Positions 8,422 through 18,222 are shown, counted from the first letter of the stretch. The stretch: 32,379 nt of DNA from Acidobacteriota bacterium (GCA_021813825.1 JAKAJI010000011.1:1-32379); one strand, 5' to 3'. Numbers and translations are program-made. Notes: generated by a model from the sequence alone, not told the origin.

Positions 8422-10318
8422 ATTTCGTCTGCTTGTGTACGAACTCCGGATCCAGCGCATTCGCCAGATCCAGAAAATGCTGCGCGCCGGCGGCGTCGCC
8501 GGTATGTTCGAGAGCGATGCTCAGGTTATAGGCGAGCACGGCTGCGAGCGGATCCACATTCAGCCCCTGGCGATACACTTCGATCGCTTCCGCCGCCTGC
8601 CCCGCAGTAAACAGGGAACCGCCAAGGTTTTCGTACGCCACCGTGAGGTCGGGGTCCAGATCGATGGCTTTCCGGTAGGCCGCGAGTTCCTCCTTGCCAA
8701 GCCCGGCCGCGCCCAACGCAATGCCCAGGTTGTATTCGGCGGCCGCGTCCTGCGGATACAGTTGCGCGGCGAGGCGGAGAATGCCCACCGCGCGGGCGAC
8801 GTCGCCCATTTCTCCGTTGATGCTCCCAAATGCGATAAGGGCCCGCCGCGACTGTGGATAAACGCGCAGGGCGGCTTCGTAGCGCTGGGCCGCTTCCTTC
8901 AGGTCGCCGCGCGTGTGGTAGTCGTCGCCGGCAAACGTCAGCCGCGTGGCCTGTTCGCGGAAGTCCCGCGGAAGACGTTGCAGGATGATGAAACGGTCCG
9001 GACGCGTGGAAACCACCGGGCTTACCTCACCGTAGCCAAGCGCGGCAGCGGCCTGAGCCAGTGCCGGGTCCATCTGGTCCAGCCGCGTTTCACCGAGAAA
9101 TCCGCCGCCGGGCGCTGTCTGGTCCACGGAATACTGCCGGGCCACATCGAAAAACGCGTCGCCGGAAGCAAGGCGGCTGGCCGCTTCGTCCGCTTTCGCC
9201 CGATCGTTTGTCACGATGATGCGCAGGAACAGGCGGCGCGGGCGAATCTGCGAGCCGGAGGCCTTGGCGGACTTGGCCGCGGCCGCGCTCTGCTCGGTGT
9301 GCACGCGAATCCAATGGTCCGTCACGTGGTACGGCCCCATGACAACCTTCGGCATGTGGCATCCGATGCAGCCCTGTTTCGCGTTCACCGGACAGATCGC
9401 GGCATGAGGCTTCGCCTGCTCGGAATGGCAGTTCAGGCACGCGTTCACGTACGGGCGCGGGTCGCTGGTCACGCTCTTGTGCGGATCGTGACAACTCACG
9501 CAGGTGATCCCCTCGCCGCTCTGAATGAAGCAGTCGGCGTGGCGCAGCGCGTTCACCTGGTTGGAAATCAACAGATCGTCCGGCACGGGGTCGTATTGAT
9601 CGGAGAACCCGCTGTGGCAAGGCGCGCATACGGCGAGGCTGCGTTCCGGCGAGAGGCGTTTCAGGTTCACCATCCCTTCTCCAGGGCGGCCCTTCGCGAC
9701 CGCCTGCAGGTGGGCGGATCCCGGCCCGTGGCAGCTTTCGCAGTGGACTCCGCCTTCGGCCCCGGCGCCGAGCGTGTTCGGCAAGCCGTGGCAGGTCAGG
9801 CATTTCGTTTCAAACGTCGGGCTCAACACGCGGCCCAGAGCGGTTTCAAGCGATTTCGGGGCGCCGGCCGGAAACCCGGGCGAGACGGCGAGGCCGTGCG
9901 CGAGGGACGAGTGCATGTACCGCGTCTCGATGAGCGTGGGCCGAACCAGCGGGATCTCGTGTACCTGGCTCAGGCGGGCGAAGAAGCTCAGCCCATGCCG
10001 CTTTCCTCCCGTGATTCCTTCCACGGGCGCCTCGATCTGGCCACCGCCCGGCACTGGGGCGCTATAGACAAATTGCTTTCCCTGGCGGCGAATCTCCCAA
10101 GTGAGTCCGGAGTCCGACGCTTTCTCGTCATCGTTGGCGGGGAGCAGCGAGGTCACCGCGCCCTGCCAGGTGAGGGCCATCGCCGTTGAAGTCTGCGTCG
10201 CGGCGATGTCCTTGTGGCAGCCCGCGCAGACCTGCGCGCCCACGTATTTCGCCCCATTTGGCGAGGCGGCGGAACAAAGCGCGGCGAGGCACAGCGGCAA
10301 GGCGAAACGGAACCGCAT
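8420..10318 (-). CDS. Heptaheme cytochrome c fused to a parvulin-like (PpiC/rotamase) domain and C-terminal TPRs
   Basis: Seven CXXCH motifs (CAGCH, CLTCH, CESCH, CAPCH, CVSCH, CLNCH, CIGCH); rotamase-like RRLFLRIIVTNDRAKADEAASRLASGDAFFDVARQYSVDQTAPGGGFLGETRLDQMDPALAQAAAALGYGEVSPVVSTRPDRFIILQRLP; then TPRs. Signal peptide at MRFRFALPLCLAALCSA; ORF extends to 10369. Confidence 0.85.
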   Translation of the reverse strand: MRFRFALPLCLAALCSAASPNGAKYVGAQVCAGCHKDIAATQTSTAMALTWQGAVTSLLPANDDEKASDSGLTWEIRRQGKQFVYSAPVPGGGQIEAPVEGITGGKRHGLSFFARLSQVHEIPLVRPTLIETRYMHSSLAHGLAVSPGFPAGAPKSLETALGRVLSPTFETKCLTCHGLPNTLGAGAEGGVHCESCHGPGSAHLQAVAKGRPGEGMVNLKRLSPERSLAVCAPCHSGFSDQYDPVPDDLLISNQVNALRHADCFIQSGEGITCVSCHDPHKSVTSDPRPYVNACLNCHSEQAKPHAAICPVNAKQGCIGCHMPKVVMGPYHVTDHWIRVHTEQSAAAAKSAKASGSQIRPRRLFLRIIVTNDRAKADEAASRLASGDAFFDVARQYSVDQTAPGGGFLGETRLDQMDPALAQAAAALGYGEVSPVVSTRPDRFIILQRLPRDFREQATRLTFAGDDYHTRGDLKEAAQRYEAALRVYPQSRRALIAFGSINGEMGDVARAVGILRLAAQLYPQDAAAEYNLGIALGAAGLGKEELAAYRKAIDLDPDLTVAYENLGGSLFTAGQAAEAIEVYRQGLNVDPLAAVLAYNLSIALEHTGDAAGAQHFLDLANALDPEFVHKQTK

Positions 10319-10376
10319 GGGACGAGCCCCCTTCAGGCTTCGTTTATTGTATCGGGAGGCGGCAAACACGGCTGCA

Positions 10377-12104
10377 TCAAACCGGCGCTGTGCCTTCCTT
10401 GATCACTACCACCTGGTCCGCCTTCACGCTGCTGAGGCGGTCGACGGCGCCGCTGGGCCAGTGCACTTCGATGTCGGCCGCCGTCGCCTTGCCGAGCCCG
10501 AAATGCACGCGCAGGTCGCTTTGCGAGACGTAGCTTGAGCCGCTGCGCACTTCGTCCAACTGCCGGTGCGGCGCGCCGTCCGCGCCCGCCGAGGTGCAAT
10601 AGATCTTTGCCCCGATGCCGGAGCGGTTCGACTTCACGCCGATGGTCTTCACCCGGATCCAGTGGTTGTTCAGCTTCGAGTCGCACCGCAGCAGTTGTGG
10701 CACGTCGTTGACGCAGTTGACCAGCACGTCGAGCGAACCGTCGTTGTTGAAGTCGCCGATGGCGCAGCCGCGGCCGGGCACGCGCTCGAGGATGCCGGGA
10801 CCGCCGTCGAGCGAGACGTCGGCGAAGCGGCCGTTGCCGAGGTTGTGGTAGAGGACCTTGCGCTCACGGTAGCCGCTTTCGATGCTGGTGTCGGCGACTT
10901 CGGGATAAACATGGCCGTTGTTGACCAGAATGTCCGGCCAGCCGTCGTTGTCGAAGTCGAGGAAGCTGACGCCCCAGCCGAGAAAGCGCGTGTTGCGTCC
11001 CAGGCCCGCCTGAAACGTGCGGTCCTCGAAGAACAGCTTGCCCTGGTTGTGATAGAGGCTCGACGTGTCGCCGGCGAAGTTGGTTTTGACGATATCGATC
11101 CGGCCGTCGCAGTCGTAGTCGGCGGCCGAGACACCCATGCCCGCCTGCGGCTTGCCGTCGGGGGAATACGCGACACCGCTCTCGATGCCGACGTCGGTGA
11201 ACGTGCCGTCGTGGTTGTTGCGATAGAGGACGGAAGACGTCGAATCGTCGGCCACGTAGATGTCGGGCCAGCCGTCATTATCGAAATCCGATACCAAGAC
11301 GCCAAGGCCGTAGGTGCCCTGCGTGTTCGTGATGCCGGCCTTCCCGCTCACGTCGGTGAAGGTGCCGTCGCCATTGTTGTGGAACAGGATGTTCCGCCCG
11401 CCCTTCAGACCCGGCGGGCCGCAGGCCACGAGCAACCCTTTATAGAGACAGGGGCCGGACTCCGGCAGCGGCGCCGTTTTCGGATCGAACTCAATGTAGT
11501 TGGCGACAAACAGGTCGAGGTTGCCGTCGCGGTCGTAATCGAGGAAGGCGCAGCCGGTGTTATATCGCGCCTGGCCGTTGCCGGGGTTCGTGGTGACGCC
11601 GGCCCGCGCGGCGATGTCGGTAAAGTGGCCCTTGCCGTCGTTGTGCCAGAGGGAGCAGTCGCCCCAGTAGGTGCAGAAAAGCTCCTCCAGTCCGTCATTG
11701 TCGAAGTCCCCGGCGCAGACACCCTGGCCCCAGCCGGTGCGCCCGATGCCGGCCTTCACGGTGATGTCGGTGAACGTGCCGTCGCGGTTGTTCTTGTACA
11801 GGCGGCTCACCGGGGCCTGGCCCGGCGGCCAGTTGGTTTCGAAGCGCGTGCCGTTGACCAGGAAGATGTCGAGCCAGCCGTCGTTGTCGTAGTCGAAGAA
11901 AGCGGCGCCGCAGCCGGTGGTTTCAAGCAGAAACTTGTTGCGGTTCTCGCTGCCGAAGATGGTCTTGGCGCGGAGGCCGGCTTCGCGGGCGACGTTGACG
12001 AATTGCACGCCAAGGCCTTGGCCGGCGATCAACTGATCGAAGGAGAACACCGGCACGGAGGCGCAGAGAGAGCGGATGAAGCCGCGGCGGGACTGTCTCC
12101 TCAC
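10377..12104 (-). CDS. CRTAC1 family protein (FG-GAP/VCBS repeats + ASPIC/UnbV C-terminal domain), Tat-like signal
   Basis: 575 aa: MRRQSRRGFIRSLC; repeated FDYDNDGWLDI / DFDNDGLEELF / DFDNDGWPDI / DFNNDGSLDVL; C-terminal NNHWIRVKTIGVKSNRSGIGAKI...VHFGLGKATAADIEVHWPSG. Confidence 0.92.
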   Translation of the reverse strand: MRRQSRRGFIRSLCASVPVFSFDQLIAGQGLGVQFVNVAREAGLRAKTIFGSENRNKFLLETTGCGAAFFDYDNDGWLDIFLVNGTRFETNWPPGQAPVSRLYKNNRDGTFTDITVKAGIGRTGWGQGVCAGDFDNDGLEELFCTYWGDCSLWHNDGKGHFTDIAARAGVTTNPGNGQARYNTGCAFLDYDRDGNLDLFVANYIEFDPKTAPLPESGPCLYKGLLVACGPPGLKGGRNILFHNNGDGTFTDVSGKAGITNTQGTYGLGVLVSDFDNDGWPDIYVADDSTSSVLYRNNHDGTFTDVGIESGVAYSPDGKPQAGMGVSAADYDCDGRIDIVKTNFAGDTSSLYHNQGKLFFEDRTFQAGLGRNTRFLGWGVSFLDFDNDGWPDILVNNGHVYPEVADTSIESGYRERKVLYHNLGNGRFADVSLDGGPGILERVPGRGCAIGDFNNDGSLDVLVNCVNDVPQLLRCDSKLNNHWIRVKTIGVKSNRSGIGAKIYCTSAGADGAPHRQLDEVRSGSSYVSQSDLRVHFGLGKATAADIEVHWPSGAVDRLSSVKADQVVVIKEGTAPV

Positions 12105-12111
12105 GCGGACC

Positions 12112-12990
12112 TCATTGCGGCAGCGTCTTCAGCCGGTCGAGCACGGTTTTGGCTTCGTCCTGCTTGCCTTCGCCGGCCAGCGTCCGGCCGAGCAGATAGG
12201 TGGCCGCGTAATTTCGAGGATCGAGCGTCAGGGCGCGGCGCAGAATGCCCTCGGCGTTCGAATAGTTGTGAGTGTTGAAGTAACACTTTCCCAAGAGAAT
12301 GTAGGGGCCGCTGTAGTCCGGATTCAGCCAGATGGCCCGCTGGAGATTCGGAATCGCCTGCTCCCAGTTATGCTGGCGCGAGTAAGCGTCGCCGAGGCGG
12401 TACCAGGCCATGGCGGAGTCGGGTGAGATGGCGAGTTCTTTGTTCAGTTCGGCAATGCCCAAGTCGATCTGGCCGTGGCCGATCAGAATCTCAGCGTTGA
12501 CGAAGTGGGCTTGCGGGAGTTTTGGATCAAGCGCGATGGCCTGCTTCAATTCCGCCAAGGCCTCGTCGTAGTAATCCTTCTTGAGCATCATTTGCGCAGC
12601 CAGCAGGTGCGCCGGAGCCGTGCCGGGCTGCAAGTTGAACAGGCGCGCGAAGGCGGCCTGCGAATCCTGCTGCCGGTGGGCTTGCAGGTAGGCGTATCCG
12701 AGCATGTAGTACGCCTCGTTGCTCGCCCCGGCCTTTTCAAGCCACGGAATCGCCTCGGGGGCTTTGGCCAGCATGAAATAGCTTTGTCCGATGAGCAGTG
12801 TCGATTCGCGGTATTCCGGCGACCCGGGCTTTTCGCTGGCCGCCGCGATCTGAAGCGCGGTGATGGCGTCGGAGTATTTCTGCTGGTGGTACAACTCGAC
12901 ACCCTGCTGATGCGGCGTGGGCGCCGCGGCGGTTGCCGGAGGCGCGGCCAGCAGAAGGCCCATGATCCAGACAGGCATCATGCAGTCCAT
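12112..12990 (-). CDS. Secreted TPR-repeat protein
   Basis: Multiple TPRs (GVELYHQQKYSDAITALQIAA; AWYRLGDAYSRQHNWEQAIPNLQRAIWLNPDYSGPYILLGKCYFNTHNYSNAEGILRRALTLDPRN). Start placed at MDCMMPVWIMGLLLAAPPATA; ORF extends to 13080. Confidence 0.82.
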   Translation of the reverse strand: MDCMMPVWIMGLLLAAPPATAAAPTPHQQGVELYHQQKYSDAITALQIAAASEKPGSPEYRESTLLIGQSYFMLAKAPEAIPWLEKAGASNEAYYMLGYAYLQAHRQQDSQAAFARLFNLQPGTAPAHLLAAQMMLKKDYYDEALAELKQAIALDPKLPQAHFVNAEILIGHGQIDLGIAELNKELAISPDSAMAWYRLGDAYSRQHNWEQAIPNLQRAIWLNPDYSGPYILLGKCYFNTHNYSNAEGILRRALTLDPRNYAATYLLGRTLAGEGKQDEAKTVLDRLKTLPQ

Positions 12991-13100
12991 TATGACAAGG
13001 CCTGAAAAACAAACCGCTCCCGGCGCGGCCGCGGTCCGGAGTGGGTACCGGACCGCAACCGGCGGGAGCGAAGAGAACAACTTGGGTACAGGCCGCCCGG

Positions 13101-16100
13101 CTAGAAGTTAACCGTGCCGGAAAGCTGCAGGCGCCGCATGTTGTTGCCAGCGAACGCCAGGCCGGTGATCTGGCCGGCCGTGGGACTTTGAATGTCCGTG
13201 TTCGGCCCACCGAGGTTCGTGTGGTTGAAGATATTGGTCGCATCCGCGCGCAACACGAAGTTGATCTTCTCGGTGATCGGGAACGTCTTAAACAGCGACA
13301 TGTCCTCCTGGATGAAGTGCGGTCCAAACAGGGTGTTGATCGGGTAGTTCCCGAAGGTATTCGCCGCCGGTAACAGGAAGGCGCTCCCGACACCGCCGAC
13401 GAACCACTGGTTGCGGTTGCCCTGGGCGCCGGCGAACGGATTGCCGCTTCCTAAGTCAGGCCGGTTATTCGGCCCGGCGTTCGGCTGGCCGGGATAGGAT
13501 TCGAGCGTTGGCGAGAAGGGCTGACCACTGTAGTATGTGGTGATACTGCTGACGGTCCATCCGCCAATCGCGTAATCCTCCCACCGATTGATGTTGGCGA
13601 GAAACCGCTGGCCCTTGCCGACCGGGACATTGTAGGTCTGCGCCAGGGTCAACTGGTTCCTCGGCAGCAGGTCGCCGTAGCCGTAGCCGGCGGAGCGGTC
13701 GTACATGAAGTAGTAGTTGGGGTCATACGGCCCCCAGCCGGCGCCCCACTGACGCTGGTAAGTGTAGCTGCCGTTCAGCGTCCAGCCCTGCAGGGCGTCG
13801 ACCTTGAACATCATCTGCAGCGAATTGTACGAGTCGTTGGAGCAGTTGCAGTAATACGACAGGTCCTGGGTCCAGCCGTATTGTGCGTAGTAAGGCCGGC
13901 TGAGGTTGGTGTTCGTCTCGCCGGGAACGTAGATCGGCTCGTTCGGGTTAATGCTCTGGCCGGTTCCGAGGAAGTTGTGCCGCGAGGAGTTGCCGACATA
14001 CGATACGGTCACGGCAATCTTGTTGGTCAACTGGCGCTGGAGTGAGGCGTTGTAGAGGTACGTCTGCGGCAACGTCATGACCTCGGGCCGGAACTTCGGG
14101 TTGATGCCGTTGGGCAACGGGAACGTGCCGTTGGCACTGACGGTGATCGGTGGCAGTGTGGTCGGCCCCTGCGCCAGCGAGAACACGGACGCGAACGGGT
14201 TAGACGGGTTCATGTTCTGGTTCGCCAACACGGGCGGGTTCTGCGTAACGTTGTGGCCGAAGGTCGAACCGAACGTGCCCAGGTCATAGGCCCAGCCGTA
14301 ACCGGCGCGGACGACGGTCTTCTTGTCAAGCTGATAGGCTAAGCCCACGCGAGGCGCGAAGTCGTGCCACATGGCGTTCTGGATGCCATAGTTGGGAACG
14401 CCGCCGACGCCGAACACGTACATCAGGCCGTTGCTCAAGTTAAGCGTGGCGCCGTTGCCGGCCGCGTTGACCGTTTCCGGCAACACGATGTCCCAGCGCA
14501 GGCCGTAGTTCAGCGTGAGCTTCGGCGTCGGGTGCCATTCATCCTGCGCGTAGAAGAACATGCGCTTCTGGTTTTCCTGCGCGTTGGTGGACGTGCTGAC
14601 GAAACGGTTGAAGTTGGTGACGTCGCCGAGCAGGAAGGAGGCCAGGCCAAGGCCGGGGTTGATCTCAGCGCCAGCCGCCGAAGCCAGACCCGTTGGGCCG
14701 CCGTTGAAGGTCAGCTCACCAGCGCGGTGCGAGTCGCTGGGCACGCGCAGGTTGTTCGCAAAGCGGATGTCTGCGCCGACCTTGAAGTTGTGATTGCCGC
14801 GGACGATGCTCAGGTTGTCCACGAACTGGCTCTGATATTCGGTTTGCGTCAGCGGGCAGTTGCACTGGTTGACGCCAAGCGCGTAACCGAGGTTGGTGGA
14901 GGCGGTCGGGTTGTTGATGAAGAAGGCGGGCATGCCCGACGTGTACGTCTTGTCCAGGTTCAGGCCCGGGATGCCGGCCTGTTCGGCAGGCTGCGTGCCA
15001 TAGCCGTTCGGCACGTCGAACACGTGATAGCGCATCCAGCCATAACGGAACTCGTTCACCAGCGTCGGGCTGATCGTGTCGGTCCAGCCGAGCGCCAGGC
15101 TCTGGTTCAGCGCTTCCGAATTACCGGCGTAGTTGACGAACGCCGGGCCGCCGGCCTCGAGGCCGAAGGCGCCAGGCGCCTGCTCGGTGAATCCGGCATA
15201 GCTGTAACGGCCGAAGACCGCGTTGTTGGGATTGATGTAATAATCCCACCGCGTATCCCAGGCATTGCCGGTGATCGCCGTCGCGCCGGAGTTCACGTAG
15301 TTGTTCTTGTAATCCGTCCCGAACGCGGTCGTGTTCGGTAGCGGAAGATACTGCAGGATCGCCTGTGCCTGCGGGCTCAGCCGGCTGGTCGGGATGACGT
15401 TGCCCGGGAAAGGCTGGCGGCCTGCGCCGGTGGTTGGGTCGCCGGTCGCCGGATCGAAGATCTGGTAGTTCGGGCTGGCGGCGAGCCAGTCGCTCAGGTT
15501 GCCGGCGCGTTCGGCCGCGGTCGGCACGGTGGTCAGCACCGAGCCGCCCTGCGCCTGGCGGTTCAACTGCGTGTCGGCGAAGAAGAAGAGTTTATCCTTG
15601 ATCACGCGGCCACCGATGGCTCCGCCGAACTGATTCTGGCGGTACGTCGGGGCGCCGTTGGGCTGGCTGAACGGGTCGCGGCCGAAGGTGGCAAAGCCGG
15701 GGGTGTTCAATTGAAGATATTCGAACGCGTCCCCATGGAAGTCGTTCGAGCCGGACTTGGTCGAATAAGCCGCCAGGCCGCCGCCGATGTATTCGTACTC
15801 AGCGCTGAAGTCCTGGTTGGCCTGCTTGACTTCCGACACCGCATCCATGTTCGGATTGATGACGATGATGCCGAGGATCGGGTCCTGGTTCGTCGTACCG
15901 TCAAGTTCGTAACCGGTGGAGGAGAACAGCATGCCGTTCACCACCATCTGCACGCTGCCCTGCGGGTTCTCGTCGGAGGCGTGCTGCCAGCCGAGTTTCG
16001 CCGTGCCGGGATTCAGCAGCAGGTCCGACTGGAGGTTGCGGCCGATGTTCGGCAGATCGTTCACTTCCTTGCCCGTGAAAACCTGCTGGACGTCGGCGCG

Positions 16101-16502
16101 GTCGGCTTGCAACAGAGGCGCCGCGGCGGTGACTTCCACCTGGGTCGTGACGGCGCCTACCGTCAGCGTCGCGTCATACCGCGCTTCTTCGTCGACGCGG
16201 ACCGGAATCGGGCTCGATACAACCGTCTGGAACCCGGCGGCCTCGATGGTGACCACGTACCGGTCGGGAATCAACTGGCCTTTGAGGTAGTTGCCCGACG
16301 TGTCCGTGGTGACCACAAACTTCACGCCCTTGGCCGGATCCGAAATGGTGACCTTGGCTCCGCTCACGGCCGCACCCGTCGAGTCGGTGACGTTGCCGGT
16401 GATGGTGCCGAAAACTTGCTGAGCTTGGGCCGTCTCCCGCAGGCCCAAAAACCCTAAACCTACGCATAAGGCGAACAATGCCGCTTTGCGTCCCCAATAC
16501 AT
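13101..16502 (-). CDS. Oar-like TonB-dependent receptor with N-terminal carboxypeptidase-regulatory-like domain
   Basis: Signal peptide MYWGRKAALFALCVGLGFLGLRETAQAQ; GTITGNVTDSTGAAVSGAKVTISD...; plug-like VEVTAAAPLLQADRADVQQVFTGKEVNDLPNIGRN; beta-barrel, terminal aromatic-type LQLSGTVNF. AAAGGAG RBS upstream of 16502. Confidence 0.92.
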   Translation of the reverse strand: MYWGRKAALFALCVGLGFLGLRETAQAQQVFGTITGNVTDSTGAAVSGAKVTISDPAKGVKFVVTTDTSGNYLKGQLIPDRYVVTIEAAGFQTVVSSPIPVRVDEEARYDATLTVGAVTTQVEVTAAAPLLQADRADVQQVFTGKEVNDLPNIGRNLQSDLLLNPGTAKLGWQHASDENPQGSVQMVVNGMLFSSTGYELDGTTNQDPILGIIVINPNMDAVSEVKQANQDFSAEYEYIGGGLAAYSTKSGSNDFHGDAFEYLQLNTPGFATFGRDPFSQPNGAPTYRQNQFGGAIGGRVIKDKLFFFADTQLNRQAQGGSVLTTVPTAAERAGNLSDWLAASPNYQIFDPATGDPTTGAGRQPFPGNVIPTSRLSPQAQAILQYLPLPNTTAFGTDYKNNYVNSGATAITGNAWDTRWDYYINPNNAVFGRYSYAGFTEQAPGAFGLEAGGPAFVNYAGNSEALNQSLALGWTDTISPTLVNEFRYGWMRYHVFDVPNGYGTQPAEQAGIPGLNLDKTYTSGMPAFFINNPTASTNLGYALGVNQCNCPLTQTEYQSQFVDNLSIVRGNHNFKVGADIRFANNLRVPSDSHRAGELTFNGGPTGLASAAGAEINPGLGLASFLLGDVTNFNRFVSTSTNAQENQKRMFFYAQDEWHPTPKLTLNYGLRWDIVLPETVNAAGNGATLNLSNGLMYVFGVGGVPNYGIQNAMWHDFAPRVGLAYQLDKKTVVRAGYGWAYDLGTFGSTFGHNVTQNPPVLANQNMNPSNPFASVFSLAQGPTTLPPITVSANGTFPLPNGINPKFRPEVMTLPQTYLYNASLQRQLTNKIAVTVSYVGNSSRHNFLGTGQSINPNEPIYVPGETNTNLSRPYYAQYGWTQDLSYYCNCSNDSYNSLQMMFKVDALQGWTLNGSYTYQRQWGAGWGPYDPNYYFMYDRSAGYGYGDLLPRNQLTLAQTYNVPVGKGQRFLANINRWEDYAIGGWTVSSITTYYSGQPFSPTLESYPGQPNAGPNNRPDLGSGNPFAGAQGNRNQWFVGGVGSAFLLPAANTFGNYPINTLFGPHFIQEDMSLFKTFPITEKINFVLRADATNIFNHTNLGGPNTDIQSPTAGQITGLAFAGNNMRRLQLSGTVNF

Positions 16503-16665
16503 TTGGCTCTTCTCCTTTGTTCCAACTGGGAACAAGTTATTCTCCTAACCTCTATCTGAATGGACCAGAATTTAAACGGCCTATCTCCCGAACCACCGGG
16601 AGCGTTTCACCAAACCGCTGTTTCGGCCAAAAAACTCGAAACCCCTTGACCTTGTAGATCATGAA

Positions 16666-16714
16666 CCTACTTCTAGTCGCGGACAAGTTTAAGTAGGTCT
16701 GTTACAGTTAACAG
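16666..16714. promoter_or_regulatory. Two inverted repeats upstream of the TonB receptor gene
   Basis: CCTACTT (16666-16672) / AAGTAGG (16691-16697), then CTGTTA-CAGT-TAACAG (16699-16714), in an AT-richer intergenic region. Confidence 0.35.
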
Positions 16715-16790
16715 ATTTATACTACTGATACTAGTGGATTTCGATTAGCTGTTACGGCGGGGGGATGGTGCCGTTACAAGCGGATCGTCT

Positions 16791-18065
16791 CTATGGTTTT
16801 TGGGATCCACTCGCCAGCAGTGCTGCCTGGCGGGCATCGAGCGCTGCCTTGGCACGGGAGCCTTCGGCGAAGGCGGCGCGGCTTCCGGCTGTATCGCCCA
16901 GCATTAGCAGGGTTTGGCCGAGCGTGTTGTAAGGGCCGACGTCATCCGGGCGGAGGCGGATGGCTTCCTGGAGCGGTTGGATCGCGTCCTTCAGCGAACC
17001 TCTTTGTTTCAAAGCGGTTCCGAGGATAAACCACGCCTCGCCATAGTCGGGCCGCAGGGCCACGGCCGAACGCATCTCGGAGATCGCCTGGTCGAAGTCG
17101 CCGGACTGCCACCATAGGATTCCCAGGGTGTAGTGGGCCTCGGCCATCGAGGGGTCAAGCTGGATGGCGCGGTCAAACTCAATCCGGGCATCGTCGAGTT
17201 CGTCCTGATTTTTCAGCGCCAGGCCGAGATTGTAGTGGGCCACGGCCTGATCCGGGTGGCGCTTGATGACAAGCCGGAATTGCGCCTCGGCGTCCTTCAT
17301 GTCGCCTTTTAGCATGTATGCGGAGCCGATGTTGAGCGCCGCGTCGAGGTTGTTCGGGTCTTTCTGGAGCACCCGCTCGAGTTCCTGGATGGCCTTGTCG
17401 GCGGCGCGCGTTTGGACGAGCAGAAGACCGTAGCTGTTGCGCGTGGTGAGGTTGCCGGGGTCGAGTTGGGCAGCGCGTCCGTAGGCTTCGACGGCGGAGG
17501 CGTAGTCATTGGCGCCCTGGTAGGCGGCGGCCAGGCGGTTCCAGACGTCGGGGTTCTGCGGCTGGAGTTCGGCGGCGGCCTTTAGTTCCTTGGCGGCATC
17601 CGGGAACTGTCCCGCGGCGTAGTAGGCGTTACCGAGGAAGTACCGATATAAATAGGACTTCGGCTCGATGGCGGCGGCCTGCTTCATTTCATCCACACAC
17701 TCGGCGTTGTGCTGCGCCAGGCAGTAGGCAACACCCAGGTGATAATGGGCCAGCGCGTAGTTTGGGTTGAGCGTGATGGCCTTGCGGAATTCTTCGATGG
17801 CTTCGTTATTTCGCTGCAGGACGGCCAGAAGAAATCCTGCCTGGTCATGCAGTTCCGCAGACTGGGGGACCAAGGTTTCGGCTTGTTGGATATCGGCCAG
17901 CGCTCCGGCCGCATCGCCTTTCCCCATCTTCGCCTGGGCATCGGCCACGAGCGCGTCGAGCGTCGGAGTCTGCGCCTGTTGAGCGAACGCCGGACTGGCC
18001 GGACCCGCTGCCAGCAGCACCGTGGCGATGCCGTGAGCCAGCCGGGCGATCAGCAACTTCGACAC
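16791..18065 (-). CDS. Secreted TPR-repeat protein
   Basis: ~425 aa with at least nine TPR-like units (AEAHYTLGILWWQSGDFDQAISEMRSAVALRPDYGEAWFILGTALKQRG...). GTG start at 18065 preceded by AAAGGAG; signal sequence SKLLIARLAHGIATVLLAAGPASPAFAQ. ORF extends to 18113. Confidence 0.88.
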   Translation of the reverse strand: MSKLLIARLAHGIATVLLAAGPASPAFAQQAQTPTLDALVADAQAKMGKGDAAGALADIQQAETLVPQSAELHDQAGFLLAVLQRNNEAIEEFRKAITLNPNYALAHYHLGVAYCLAQHNAECVDEMKQAAAIEPKSYLYRYFLGNAYYAAGQFPDAAKELKAAAELQPQNPDVWNRLAAAYQGANDYASAVEAYGRAAQLDPGNLTTRNSYGLLLVQTRAADKAIQELERVLQKDPNNLDAALNIGSAYMLKGDMKDAEAQFRLVIKRHPDQAVAHYNLGLALKNQDELDDARIEFDRAIQLDPSMAEAHYTLGILWWQSGDFDQAISEMRSAVALRPDYGEAWFILGTALKQRGSLKDAIQPLQEAIRLRPDDVGPYNTLGQTLLMLGDTAGSRAAFAEGSRAKAALDARQAALLASGSQKP

Positions 18066-18222
18066 TTCAAGCTCCTTTCTGCCATTGTCACCCACCGCGT
18101 GACGCAATGCCACGGGGAACCCGGTTGCCTCAAAACTGTGGGATCGCGGACAGAAACGGTCCGGTTACAATACCAAACTATTGCTATTGCAAAAGCTTAC
18201 CAAGCCTGTTACTCTCTGTCCG

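Noticed and set aside
8435-10189. 584-aa plus-strand ORF antisense to the cytochrome/parvulin/TPR gene
   Set aside because: High-GC shadow ORF, Arg/Gly/Ala/His-rich with no motifs; the minus strand carries seven CXXCH motifs and a signal peptide.
10670-12013. Periodic DNA similarity (recurring ccgtcgttgtcgaagtcga-type segments) within the CRTAC1 gene
   Set aside because: Explained by the coding FG-GAP D-x-D-x-D-G repeats, not an independent DNA repeat or CRISPR array.
10566-12278. 570-aa plus-strand ORF antisense to the CRTAC1 gene
   Set aside because: Val/Ala/Asp-rich repetitive translation is the antisense shadow of the FG-GAP repeats; no domain, and the minus-strand frame is clearly the real gene.
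14364-15341. 325-aa plus-strand ORF antisense to the TonB receptor
   Set aside because: No recognisable domain; composition is typical of antisense high-GC frames.
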